From NCBI RefSeq assembly GCF_001424485.1, contig NZ_LMQC01000022.1, positions 62,001-126,000 on the forward strand: a DNA stretch of 64,000 bases, given 5' to 3'. Shown here one piece after another: positions 1 to 8,197 of this stretch. This DNA is from Modestobacter sp. Leaf380 (GTDB lineage: Bacteria > Actinomycetota > Actinomycetes > Mycobacteriales > Geodermatophilaceae). The stretch's first letter is position 1; each line of letters opens with the position of its first letter. Made by a program: the position numbers and the translations under genes. The notes under the pieces are model-generated. The model was not told where the DNA came from. It did not search any database and saw nothing but the letters and a program-made list of their open reading frames with translations.

Positions 1-3000
1 CCACCACAGCGCGATCCGGTCGCTGACGTCGAAGCCCGCGGCCTTGCGGGCGTCCTGCACCAGCCGCACGGCCTCGCGCACCAGGCCGGCCCGCTCCAGC
101 TCCGGGGTCAGGGTGAGGTCCAGTGCGACGGTGAGCCCGCCTCCGGACGCCACGGTCCAGCCCTCGCGCGGGGTCTCGGTGACGACGAGGTCGCCGTCCT
201 CCAGGGCCACGTCGGCACCGTCCACGGAGACGGTCGCCGTCCCGGCGCGGTAGGCGGTGACCAGGGTGGCGGCGTCGACGGCGGCGACGGCCTTGGCCAC
301 GGCCTGGACCTGCTTGCCCATCCGGCGTCCGACGGCGCGGAAGTCGACCTTGACGCTGACGTCCACGAGGTCGCCCTCGACGGCCGACAGCGCGGTCAGC
401 TCGGCGACGTTGAGCTCGTCGGCCACCTCGGCGACCAGGTCGCGGGGGAGGGAGGACCAGCCGGGGGCCGCGACGAGGGCGCGGGCCAGCGGCTGCCGGG
501 TGCGCACCTTGGACGACGTCCGGGCGGAGCGGCCCAGCTCCACCAGACGGCGGACCAGGGCGACCTGGGCGACCAGCTCGTCGTCCCGGGCGGCGTCGTC
601 GACGGCGGGCCAGGTCGACAGGTGCACCGAGTCCGGGGCACCGACCAGGCCGGGGGCCACGACCTGGCCCCACACCCGCTCGGTCACGAACGGCACGAAG
701 GGCGCCATGAGCCGGGTCAGCCCGTCGAGCACCTCGTGCAGGGTGCCCAGCGCGGCCGGGTCGCCCTCCCAGAAGCGGCGGCGGGAGCGACGGACGTACC
801 AGTTGGACAGGTCGTCGACGAACCCGGCGAGCAGCTTGCCCGCGGTGTGGGTGTCGAAGCCCTCCAGGGCGTCGGTGACCCCGGCGGTGACCTGGGCCAG
901 CTCGGCCAGCGCCCAGCGGTCCAGCAGCGGGCGGTCGGCCGCTGCGGGGGCGGGGGAGGACGCCGGGTCCCAGCCGTTGGTGGAGGCGTAGAGGGAGAAG
1001 AAGCTCGCGGTGTTCCAGTAGGTCAGCAGGACCTTGCGGACCACCTCGGACAGCGTCTCGTGCCCGACCCGGCGGGCCTGCCACGGCGAGCCGCCGGCCA
1101 GCATGAACCAGCGGACGGCGTCGGCGCCGTGCCGGTCCATCAGCGGGATGGGCTCGATGGTGTTGCCCAGGTGCTTGCTCATCTTCCGGCCGTCCTCGGC
1201 CAGGATGTGGCCCAGGCACAGCACGTCCTCGTAGGAGGACTTCCCGAAGACCAGGGTGCCCACGGCCATCAGCGTGTAGAACCAGCCGCGGGTCTGGTCG
1301 ATGGCCTCGCAGATGAACTGTGCGGGGTAGGCGGCCTCGAACTCGGCCTGGTTGCGGTGCGGGGCGCCCCACTGGGCGAAGGGCATGGACCCGGAGTCGT
1401 ACCAGGCGTCGATGACCTGGCGGACCCGCCGGAAGGTGCCCTCGACCCCGGGCAGGGTGAAGGTGACCTCGTCGATGAAGGGCCGGTGCGGGTCCAGGTC
1501 GGTGAGGTCCCGGCCGGTCAGCTCGGACAGCTCGGCCAGCGAGCCGACGGCGACCAGGTGGGTCGGGTCGGCCTCGTTGCGCCAGATCGGCAGCGGGGTG
1601 CCCCAGTACCGGTCGCGGGACAGTGCCCAGTCCACGTTGTTGCGCAGCCAGTCGCCGTAGCGGCCCCACTGCACGTTCTCCGGGTGCCAGGTGGTGCCGG
1701 CGTTCTCGGCGAGCAGCTGGTCCTTGATCTCGCTGGTGCGGATGTACCAGGAGGGCTGGGCGTACTGGATCAGCGGGGTGTGGCAGCGCCAGCAGTGCGG
1801 GTAGGTGTGCTCGTAGCGGTACTCCCGCCACAGCACGCCCCGGTCGGCCAGGGCCTGGACCAGGGTGGGGTCGGCGGCCTTGAAGAAGTGCCCGCCCACC
1901 AGCGGGACGTCGGCCAGGAAGTGCCCGGTCGTGTCGATCGGGTTGACCACCGGCAGGCCGTAGGACCGGCAGGTCGCGAGGTCCTCGGCACCGAAGGCGG
2001 GGGCCTGGTGCACCAGGCCGGTGCCGTCGTCGAAGGTGACGTAGTCGGCGAGCAGCACGAAGTGCGCGTCGCCCTCGGGGAACTCGACCAGGTCCAGTGG
2101 CCGCTGGTAGTGCACGTTCTCCCAGTCCCGGCCGGTGGTGGTGGCCAGCACCTCGTAGGGCACGTCGGCCCCCAGGACGGCGGACACCAGCGGCTCGGCG
2201 ACGACGACCGTGCGCTCGCGCACCGTGCCGTCGGGGTCGGCGTGCTCGGCCTTCACGACGAGGTAGGTGACGTCGGGGTTCACCGCCACGGCGGTGTTGG
2301 ACGGCAGGGTCCACGGCGTCGTCGTCCAGACCAGCAGGTCGGCCCGGCCGGCCCACTCACCGCTGGTGACCGGCAGCGAGACGTAGACCGAGGGGTCGGT
2401 GACCGTCTCGTAGCCCTGGGCGACCTCGTGGTCGGACAGGCCGGTACCGCAGCGCGGGCAGTAGGGGGCGACCCGGTGGTCCTCGGTGAGCAGGCCCTTG
2501 TCGAAGACCGTCTTCAGCGACCACCAGACGCTCTCGATGTAGCTGGGGTCCATCGTCCGGTAGGCGGTCGACATGTCGACCCAGTAGCCCATCCGGTCGG
2601 TCAGCTCGGCGAAGGCGTCCACGTGCCGCTCGACCGAGGCCCGGCAGCGGGCGTTGAACTCGGCGATCCCGTAGGCCTCGATGTCGGGCTTGCCGGCGAA
2701 GCCCAGCTCCTGCTCGACGGCGATCTCCACGGGCAGGCCGTGGCAGTCCCAGCCGGCGCGGCGGGGCACGTGCATGCCCTGCATGGTCTTGAACCGGGGG
2801 AACACGTCCTTGAACGCGCGCGCCTCGATGTGGTGCGTGCCCGGGCGGCCGTTCGCCGTCGGGGGGCCCTCGTAGAAGTTCCACTGCGGACGCCCGGCGG
2901 ACTGCTCCAGCGAGCGGGCGAAGATGCCACCGGACTCCCACTGGGCCAGCACCTCGTGCTCGAGGACGGGCAGGTCGACCTGCGGGGGGAGGGCTGCGAA

Positions 3001-3018
3001 CGGGGAGGACGGGCTCAC
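1..3018 (-). CDS. ileS: Isoleucyl-tRNA synthetase, 3' end cut by window edge
   Basis: Charges tRNA-Ile with isoleucine in the cytoplasm. About 1006 codons are present; the family is usually 1040-1060 residues, so only the extreme C-terminus is missing at the left edge. The class I signature reads GTHH (residues 60-63, bases 2830-2841) instead of HXGH, and the second signature is KMSKH (bases 1171-1185). CP1 editing-domain zinc motifs (CPRCG and CWRC) are visible, followed by the anticodon-binding region. I chose the GTG at 3018 because a GATGAT box (3026-3031, minus strand) sits 8 bases before it, the leaderless pattern common in this window. The ATG pair at 3030/3027 is the alternative and adds four codons. 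Only 73 bases separate it from the divergent antiporter gene, too few for a T-box leader. Confidence 0.95.
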   Translation of the reverse strand, partial: MSPSSPFAALPPQVDLPVLEHEVLAQWESGGIFARSLEQSAGRPQWNFYEGPPTANGRPGTHHIEARAFKDVFPRFKTMQGMHVPRRAGWDCHGLPVEIAVEQELGFAGKPDIEAYGIAEFNARCRASVERHVDAFAELTDRMGYWVDMSTAYRTMDPSYIESVWWSLKTVFDKGLLTEDHRVAPYCPRCGTGLSDHEVAQGYETVTDPSVYVSLPVTSGEWAGRADLLVWTTTPWTLPSNTAVAVNPDVTYLVVKAEHADPDGTVRERTVVVAEPLVSAVLGADVPYEVLATTTGRDWENVHYQRPLDLVEFPEGDAHFVLLADYVTFDDGTGLVHQAPAFGAEDLATCRSYGLPVVNPIDTTGHFLADVPLVGGHFFKAADPTLVQALADRGVLWREYRYEHTYPHCWRCHTPLIQYAQPSWYIRTSEIKDQLLAENAGTTWHPENVQWGRYGDWLRNNVDWALSRDRYWGTPLPIWRNEADPTHLVAVGSLAELSELTGRDLTDLDPHRPFIDEVTFTLPGVEGTFRRVRQVIDAWYDSGSMPFAQWGAPHRNQAEFEAAYPAQFICEAIDQTRGWFYTLMAVGTLVFGKSSYEDVLCLGHILAEDGRKMSKHLGNTIEPIPLMDRHGADAVRWFMLAGGSPWQARRVGHETLSEVVRKVLLTYWNTASFFSLYASTNGWDPASSPAPAAADRPLLDRWALAELAQVTAGVTDALEGFDTHTAGKLLAGFVDDLSNWYVRRSRRRFWEGDPAALGTLHEVLDGLTRLMAPFVPFVTERVWGQVVAPGLVGAPDSVHLSTWPAVDDAARDDELVAQVALVRRLVELGRSARTSSKVRTRQPLARALVAAPGWSSLPRDLVAEVADELNVAELTALSAVEGDLVDVSVKVDFRAVGRRMGKQVQAVAKAVAAVDAATLVTAYRAGTATVSVDGADVALEDGDLVVTETPREGWTVASGGGLTVALDLTLTPELERAGLVREAVRLVQDARKAAGFDVSDRIALWW

Positions 3019-3103
3019 ACGTCCCATCATCCCAGCCGCCGCCAAGCCGCTTGACCCCGATCGACACACCGGTGCGGGACACTGCGCCCATGGGGGTGAG
3101 CCG

Positions 3104-4615
3104 ATGGACACGACGGTGACCCTCGCGCTCGCCGTCGGCGCCCTCGTCGTGCTGGTCGCCGCCATGGCGCTGCGCCTGTCGGACAAGCTCGGGCTGCCCT
3201 CGCTTCTGATCTACCTGCTGCTCGGGGTGGTGCTGGGGGAGAGCGGGTTCGGCGTCCAGTTCGAGGACGTCGGCCTGACCCAGACCCTCGGTGTCGCGGC
3301 GCTGGTGGTGATCCTGGCCGAGGGCGGTCTGACCACCCGGTGGTCCGACGTCCGGCGGGCCGTGGGGCCGGGCCTGACGCTGGCCACGGTCGGGGTGCTG
3401 GTCTCCATCGTGGTGACGGCGGCCGCCGCCGTCTGGGTGCTCGGCTTCTCCTGGGAGCTGGCGCTGCTGCTGGGCGCGGTCGTCAGCTCCACCGACGCCG
3501 CGGCGGTGTTCGCGACGCTGCGCCGGTTGCCGCTGCCGCGTCGGATGGCGGCCTCGCTGGAGATGGAGTCCGGGCTCAACGACGCCCCGGTGATCCTGCT
3601 GGTGCTGGTGCTCTCCGAGCGGCTGGTCGGCGGGGAGACCGTGTCGTGGTGGATCACCGCGGTCGAGGTGGTCGGCGAGCTGGCCGGCGGCTCGGTCATC
3701 GGGGTGGCGATCGGCTTCGGTGGTGCCTGGCTGCTGCGCCGGGCCGCGCTGCCGCTGGTCGGCTTCTACCCGCTGGCCACGCTGGCGCTGTGCGTGCTGG
3801 CGTTCTCCTCGGCGTCGCTGGCGCACACCTCGGGCTTCGTCGCGGTCTACCTGTGCGGGCTGGTGCTGGGCAACGCCGCGCTGCCGCACCGGGCCGGCAC
3901 CATCGGGTTCGCCGAGGGCATGGCCAGCCTGGCCCAGATCGGCCTCTTCGTGCTGCTGGGTCTGCTGGTCAGCCCCTCCCGGCTGCCCGAGGCGGTGCTG
4001 CCGGCGCTGCTGATCGGTGGCGCGCTGCTGCTGGTGGCCCGGCCGTTGTCGGTGGTGGCCAGCCTGGCCTGGTTCCACGTGCCCTGGGCGCAGCAGGCGT
4101 TCATCTCCTGGGCGGGGCTGCGCGGGGCGGTGCCCATCGTGCTGGCGACCTTCCCGATCGCCGCCGCGGTCCCCGAGGCGACCCGGGTGTTCGACATCGT
4201 CTTCGTGCTGGTCGTGGTGTTCACGATCGTGCAGGGCGGGTCGTTGCCGGCGGTCGCCCGCTGGCTGCGGATCGCCACCCCGGTCACGCCGCGGGACATC
4301 GACGTCGAGTCCGCCCCGCTGGACGCCCTGGGCGCCGAGCTGATGCAGCTGACCGTGCCGCCGGGGTCCCGGCTGCACGGGGTCTACCTGCCTGAGCTCC
4401 GGTTGCCCGAGGACGCCGCCGTCGTGCTGGTGGTGCGCGACGGGAAGCCCTTCGTGCCCAACCGGGACACCCGGCTGATGCGTGGGGACCAGGCGCTGCT
4501 GGTGTCCGGGCGGGAGTCCCGCCCGGAGGCCGAGCGCCGGCTGCGGGCGGTCAGCCGCGCCGGCCGGCTGGCGACCTGGCGTGGCGAGGCCGGCGCGGCC
4601 AGCGAGGTCGACTGA
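3104..4615 (+). CDS. Monovalent cation/H+ antiporter with C-terminal RCK_C (TrkA-C) domain
   Basis: A 503-residue inner-membrane antiporter of the CPA type, resembling NhaP2/CvrA potassium/proton antiporters. Residues 1 to about 395 form roughly 12 hydrophobic segments; an STDAAAVFATLR stretch and an acidic ESGLND motif lie where the family has its ion-binding core. Residues about 408-490 look like a TrkA-C/RCK_C domain, a cytosolic ligand-sensing module. The ATG at 3104 is preceded by GGGGGTGAG (3092-3100). A GACACT box at 3078-3083 could start a transcript at an ATG at 3090, which opens a 9-codon frame overlapping the real start; this may be chance. Divergent from ileS and followed by a convergent TetR gene. 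Substrate (K+ versus Na+) is not decided by the sequence. Confidence 0.9.
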   Translation: MDTTVTLALAVGALVVLVAAMALRLSDKLGLPSLLIYLLLGVVLGESGFGVQFEDVGLTQTLGVAALVVILAEGGLTTRWSDVRRAVGPGLTLATVGVLVSIVVTAAAAVWVLGFSWELALLLGAVVSSTDAAAVFATLRRLPLPRRMAASLEMESGLNDAPVILLVLVLSERLVGGETVSWWITAVEVVGELAGGSVIGVAIGFGGAWLLRRAALPLVGFYPLATLALCVLAFSSASLAHTSGFVAVYLCGLVLGNAALPHRAGTIGFAEGMASLAQIGLFVLLGLLVSPSRLPEAVLPALLIGGALLLVARPLSVVASLAWFHVPWAQQAFISWAGLRGAVPIVLATFPIAAAVPEATRVFDIVFVLVVVFTIVQGGSLPAVARWLRIATPVTPRDIDVESAPLDALGAELMQLTVPPGSRLHGVYLPELRLPEDAAVVLVVRDGKPFVPNRDTRLMRGDQALLVSGRESRPEAERRLRAVSRAGRLATWRGEAGAASEVD

Positions 4616-4618
4616 CCC

Positions 4619-5194
4619 TCAGCCGGTGACGCCGGCCAGCACGGCCTCGGCGGTGCGCCGACCCCGGGCCACCGCGTCGGCCGGTGCCTCCCGCAGGTGC
4701 ATCGCCAGGGTGCCGGTGACCACCAGCAGCAGGGCGTCGGCCAACTCGCCGGCCCGGCCCCCGGCGACCGGGCCGGCCAGCTCGGTCAGCCGCCCCCGCA
4801 GCAGGGCGGTGTCGGCGGCCAGTGCGGCGGTGGCGGTGGGGTCCTCGGGCGGTGCGCCGGCGGCGGCGTCCAGGAACGCGCACCACCGGGCCGGGGACCC
4901 GTCGCGCCGGAAGTCGGCCAGGCAGTCGAAGACGGCCAGCAGCCGGCCGCGGTCGTCGTCGGCGGCCGCCACGGCGGCGGACCAGGCGGCGTCCCACCGG
5001 GCCAGCCGGGCGTCGAGCACGGCGGCGTGCAACCCGGCCTTGCTGCCGAAGTGGGCGTAGAGCGTGGCCGGGGCGACGTCGGCCCGGGCCAGCACCGCGT
5101 CCACCGGGCAGCCGGGTCCCAGGGCGGCGAAGAGCTCTTCGCCGGCGTCGAGCAGGCGCTGGCGGGCATCGGGTCGCGTCGGCACGACGACCAT
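4619..5194 (-). CDS. TetR/AcrR family transcriptional regulator
   Basis: A 191-residue one-component repressor. The N-terminal helix-turn-helix spans about residues 10-56, with the family-typical APATLYAHFGSKAGL recognition-helix region; the rest is an alpha-helical ligand-binding domain. It is divergent from the MFS gene starting at 5210, and a perfect palindrome (5202-5218) lies between them, 8 bases from this start codon and spanning the MFS start. This layout is the classic TetR-controls-adjacent-exporter arrangement, so it probably represses both genes and is released by a substrate of the transporter. The effector is unknown. ATG start at 5194. Confidence 0.92.
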   Translation of the reverse strand: MVVVPTRPDARQRLLDAGEELFAALGPGCPVDAVLARADVAPATLYAHFGSKAGLHAAVLDARLARWDAAWSAAVAAADDDRGRLLAVFDCLADFRRDGSPARWCAFLDAAAGAPPEDPTATAALAADTALLRGRLTELAGPVAGGRAGELADALLLVVTGTLAMHLREAPADAVARGRRTAEAVLAGVTG

Positions 5195-5201
5195 GTAACC
5201 A

Positions 5202-5218
5202 TCGTTTCAATGAAACGA
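5202..5218. promoter_or_regulatory. Candidate TetR operator palindrome
   Basis: The 17-base sequence TCGTTTCAATGAAACGA is a perfect inverted repeat with 8-base arms around a central A. It overlaps the ATG of the MFS gene (5210) and lies just upstream of the tetR start (5194). Length and symmetry suit a TetR dimer. Binding here would block transcription in both directions and, if the MFS transcript is leaderless, sit on its transcription start. Confidence 0.75.
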
Positions 5219-6511
5219 CCGTTATGGACGCCGTTCGTACCCGCCGCCACCGCACTGATCGCCTGCACCTACGGGCTGGTCCGCTACGCCTTCGGGCTCA
5301 CCGTGCCGGCCGCCCAGCAGGACCTCGGGCTGTCCACCGGCGCGGTCGGGGTGGTGTCCGGGCTGACCTCGGTCGCCTACTGCCTGGCCGCCGCGGTGGC
5401 CTTCGCCTGCTGCCAGCGCTGGCCCCGCACCGTGGTGGCCGCAGCCGGCGGGGTCGCCGTAGCCGGCTCCCTGGGGGTCGCCGTCGCCGGGTCCGCCACG
5501 CTCTTCGCCGCTTCGGTGGTGCTCGCCAGCGCCGGGGCCGGCGCAGCCTCCCCGGGCCTGGTCGTGCTGGTCCGCCGCGCGGTCCCCGGGCCCGACGAGC
5601 CGCGGGCACAGGCCGTGGTCAACGCGGGCACCGGGCCCGGCCTGGTCGCCGCCGGTGCGGTCGCCCTGCTGCTCGCCCAGCGGTGGCAGGCGGGCTGGCT
5701 GGTCGCCGCGGTGGCCACCGCGCTGGTCACCGTCGCGGTGCTGGCGCTGTCCCGGGGAGCCGCCGGGGGACCCGTGCACCGCGTCCGGCCCGACGTCGGG
5801 CCCGGCTGGGTCGGACCCCTCGTGGTCGCCGTCCTGCTGGGCGCGGGGAGCGCGGCGGTGTGGACCCACGGCCGGGCGGTCCTCGAGGACCGCGGTCTCG
5901 TCCCGGACGCCGCGGTCGGGGTCTGGGTCTGCCTGGGCGTCGGCGCGACCGGGGCCGCCTGGGCGGCCCCGCGGCTGCTCCGGGCCGGCGTCCCGACGGC
6001 GATGACGGGCTCGCTGCTGCTGACCGCCGCCGGCACCGCCGGGTTCGCCGTCCCCCCGGTCGGCCCGGTGCCCGCGGTGGCCGCGATCGCCTTCGGGCTG
6101 GGCTTCACCGCGGCCACCTCGGTGCTGATCGGCTGGGCCGCGGAGGTGTCCGCCACCCCCGGCCCGGCCGTGTCGGCGTTCTTCGTGGCCCTGCTGCTGG
6201 GTCAGGGCGTCGGTGCGCCGGTCGCCTCGGCGCTGCTGGGACGAGGTGTCCCGGTGGCCTTCGGCGCGGCAGCCGTGGTGGTCCTGGTCGCGGCCGGCGT
6301 CACCCGGGCGACCACCCGCGGCCCAGGACCCTGCGGCCGTCGCGCCTCAGGAGGCGACCGCCCTGACGCCTCAGGAGGCGACCGCCCTGACGCCTCAGGA
6401 GGCGACGACGAGGTCCACCGGGTGCGGCGCGACCAGCCGGTCGCCGTCCCGGCTGCTGACCGCGACCAGGGCGTCCAGCAGCACGGCGTGGGTGTCGGCG
6501 TCCAGGCCTGA
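5210..6511 (+). CDS. MFS transporter, TetR-linked
   Basis: A 433-residue multi-pass membrane protein of the major facilitator superfamily; about 12 hydrophobic segments occupy residues 8 to about 378, beginning MKRPLWTPFVPAATAL. Divergent from a TetR gene, so a drug or metabolite exporter is likely. The start ATG lies inside the operator palindrome. Odd feature: after the last membrane segment the frame runs on for about 55 hydrophilic residues, including a repeated RPDASGGD unit made by the 24-base tandem repeat at 6343-6405, and overlaps the convergent methyltransferase by 117 bases. The tail looks like read-through into neighbouring DNA rather than a conserved domain. Confidence 0.87.
   Translation: MKRPLWTPFVPAATALIACTYGLVRYAFGLTVPAAQQDLGLSTGAVGVVSGLTSVAYCLAAAVAFACCQRWPRTVVAAAGGVAVAGSLGVAVAGSATLFAASVVLASAGAGAASPGLVVLVRRAVPGPDEPRAQAVVNAGTGPGLVAAGAVALLLAQRWQAGWLVAAVATALVTVAVLALSRGAAGGPVHRVRPDVGPGWVGPLVVAVLLGAGSAAVWTHGRAVLEDRGLVPDAAVGVWVCLGVGATGAAWAAPRLLRAGVPTAMTGSLLLTAAGTAGFAVPPVGPVPAVAAIAFGLGFTAATSVLIGWAAEVSATPGPAVSAFFVALLLGQGVGAPVASALLGRGVPVAFGAAAVVVLVAAGVTRATTRGPGPCGRRASGGDRPDASGGDRPDASGGDDEVHRVRRDQPVAVPAADRDQGVQQHGVGVGVQA
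6343..6405. repeat. 24-base tandem repeat, 2.6 copies, at a convergent gene junction
   Basis: The unit CGCCTCAGGAGGCGACCGCC plus CTGA occurs at 6343-6366 and 6367-6390, with a partial third copy at 6391-6405. Each copy contains a GCCTC-AG-GAGGC hairpin. The third copy carries the TGA stop of the minus-strand methyltransferase, so the upstream copies look like duplications of that gene's 3' end. They encode the repeated tail of the MFS protein on the plus strand. Confidence 0.9.
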
Positions 6512-7246
6512 GCAGTCCGCCCCCACCAGGAAGTCCAGCACCTCGCGGCCGGTCGCCGAGTCCCGGTCCAGGCAGTCGGTGACGTCGAGCCGGCCGGCCA
6601 GCCGCGTCGTGGTCCCGGCCAGGCCGGCGGCCGCGAGGGCAGCGGGCAGCTGGTCGCTCCACCAGCGGTGGCTGCCCGGACCGACGGCCTCGGTGAGCTG
6701 GTTGAGCTCGGCGAGCGGCGCCAGTGCGAGGACGAGGATGCCGCCGGGCAGCAGCCGGTCGCGGGCCGCGTCGAGGGCCTCGGCCAGGTCGGGCACGTAG
6801 TAGAGGGAGTGCACCGCGAGGACGACGTCGAAGGGCTCGTCGCCGACGGTGTCGGCCAGCGAGTCGAACGTGCCCTCGTGCAGCACGGCCTCCCCGGCGT
6901 GCCCCAGGGCGCGTTGGAGCCGGTCCCGGCAGCGGGCGCCGACGGCGCCGTCCGGCTCGGCGGCGACCCAGCGCAGCCGGCCGCGACCGGGCGCGAGCCC
7001 GGCGGCCAGCGGGGCGTCCAGGCTGCCGTCGCCGGGACCGATGCTGAGCACCGACCGGGGCTCCGTGCCGGGCAGTGCGTCGTCCAGGACGGTCCCGAGC
7101 CGGTCGGCCAGCAGGGCCCGCTGGTCGCTGTGTGCCTCGTAGGTTCGGTGGGCGCGCGCGTAGGCGGTGGCGTCCAGGGGGCGGAGCCCGGAGCCTCCCG
7201 CGAGGGTGCTGCGCAGCAGCTCGAGCGGGGTGGCGAGGCTTGTCAC
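6395..7246 (-). CDS. Class I SAM-dependent methyltransferase, histamine N-methyltransferase-like
   Basis: A 283-residue Rossmann-fold methyltransferase. Motif I is VLSIGPGDGS (residues about 66-75), followed by an acidic AEPD segment and LYYVPD. The order of these, plus DVTDCL and EVLDFLV near the C-terminus, parallels vertebrate histamine N-methyltransferase (ILSIGGGAG, VEPS, LYYVKD, DISDCF, LLWDFLT) as I recall that sequence. A small amine or N-heterocycle substrate is therefore plausible but unproven. The GTG start at 7246 has no clear Shine-Dalgarno sequence. It is divergent from a second methyltransferase gene and its 3' end lies inside a tandem repeat overlapping the MFS gene. Confidence 0.85.
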   Translation of the reverse strand: MTSLATPLELLRSTLAGGSGLRPLDATAYARAHRTYEAHSDQRALLADRLGTVLDDALPGTEPRSVLSIGPGDGSLDAPLAAGLAPGRGRLRWVAAEPDGAVGARCRDRLQRALGHAGEAVLHEGTFDSLADTVGDEPFDVVLAVHSLYYVPDLAEALDAARDRLLPGGILVLALAPLAELNQLTEAVGPGSHRWWSDQLPAALAAAGLAGTTTRLAGRLDVTDCLDRDSATGREVLDFLVGADCSGLDADTHAVLLDALVAVSSRDGDRLVAPHPVDLVVAS

Positions 7247-7333
7247 GCCCGGAACACAACCACACCGAGCTGCGTAATCGTTCTTGACGCAGGTGCGCTG
7301 GACAGCGGGCGCGGTGGGGCGCAGAGTCCTTGC

Positions 7334-8197
7334 GTGCCCCCACCCGTCAGCACCACCACCGACACCGTGTCCGCGAGCCTGGCCCACTGGTCGGAGTCCG
7401 GCCGCCGCGGCATGGAGGCCTTCTACGCCCTCGCCACCGAGGACTACCGGCAGCTCGCCCTCGCCCGTGACTGGGCCGGCACGCTCGCCGACCTCGCCGC
7501 CGGCGGTGACCGCGTCCACCTGCTCGACGTCGCCTGCGGCAGCGGCAAGTTCCCCACCGCCCTGCTCGCCACCGAGCCGGTCGCCGCCCTGGCCGGGTCC
7601 CTCACCGTCCAGACCGACCTGCTCGACCCCTCCCGCTTCAGCCTGGACGAGGCCCGCGGCACGCTCGCGCCGCCCTTCGAGGGCGCCGTCGACCACGAGT
7701 GCACGCTGCAGGACCTCGTCGTCCGGGACGGCGGGTGGGACGTCGTCTGGTCCACCCACGGGCTGTACGCCCTGCCGCAGGCCGACCTGGCTGCCGGGAT
7801 GACCCGGTTCGTCGAGGCCATCGCCCCCGGTGGTCTCGGCGTCGTCGCCCAGGCCACCAGCTCCTCCCACTACCTCGTCGTCGACGAGGCGTTCCGGCGG
7901 TCCTTCGACCCCGCCGGCGTCCGGACGCCGTACACGTCGGCCGAGCAGGTCCGCGAGGCCCTGGAGGCGCTCCCGGTCACCGTGACCGAGGAGCTGCTGA
8001 CCTACCGCACGTCGGTCGCCCAGGACGACCGGGAGACCGCCGAGGGCTTCCTGCAGCGCTGCGTCTTCGACGACTCGGTGTCCCTGGACCAGATGCTCGC
8101 CGACCCGGTCGTGGGGGGCTACCTCGCCTCCTGCGTCGAGGACGGCCGCTGGGTCTTCGACCACCAGGTCGCCCTCCTCACGGTGCGTCACGCGTGA
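7334..8197 (+). CDS. SAM-dependent methyltransferase, coupled to PhyH dioxygenase
   Basis: A 287-residue class I methyltransferase with SAM-binding motif LLDVACGSGK at about residues 63-72. The overall plan resembles the HNMT-like enzyme divergently encoded next door: small helical N-terminus, HGLYALP where the other has HSLYYVP, and a matching C-terminal layout. The GTG at 7334 is preceded by CAGAGT (7322-7327), a leaderless-type spacing of 7 bases. Its stop overlaps the start of the dioxygenase gene by 4 bases (GTGA), so the two are translationally coupled and probably act on the same small molecule. The substrate is not known. Confidence 0.85.
   Translation: MPPPVSTTTDTVSASLAHWSESGRRGMEAFYALATEDYRQLALARDWAGTLADLAAGGDRVHLLDVACGSGKFPTALLATEPVAALAGSLTVQTDLLDPSRFSLDEARGTLAPPFEGAVDHECTLQDLVVRDGGWDVVWSTHGLYALPQADLAAGMTRFVEAIAPGGLGVVAQATSSSHYLVVDEAFRRSFDPAGVRTPYTSAEQVREALEALPVTVTEELLTYRTSVAQDDRETAEGFLQRCVFDDSVSLDQMLADPVVGGYLASCVEDGRWVFDHQVALLTVRHA

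Noticed and set aside
622-3054. Long open frame on the plus strand opposite ileS
   Set aside because: High-G+C codon bias opens antisense frames. The translation is Gly/Val/Gln-rich low complexity, while the minus strand encodes an unmistakable IleRS.
3019-3103. Actinobacterial T-box leader for ileS
   Set aside because: Only about 85 bases separate ileS from the divergent antiporter, too few for a T-box, and no T-box core sequence is seen.
3090-3119. 9-codon upstream ORF at the antiporter start
   Set aside because: It overlaps the antiporter start in another frame and fits a leaderless box, but there is no independent support beyond chance.
7284-7289. TTGACG as a -35 box for the methyltransferase gene
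   Set aside because: It is about 32 bases from the best -10 candidate, too far for a normal promoter.
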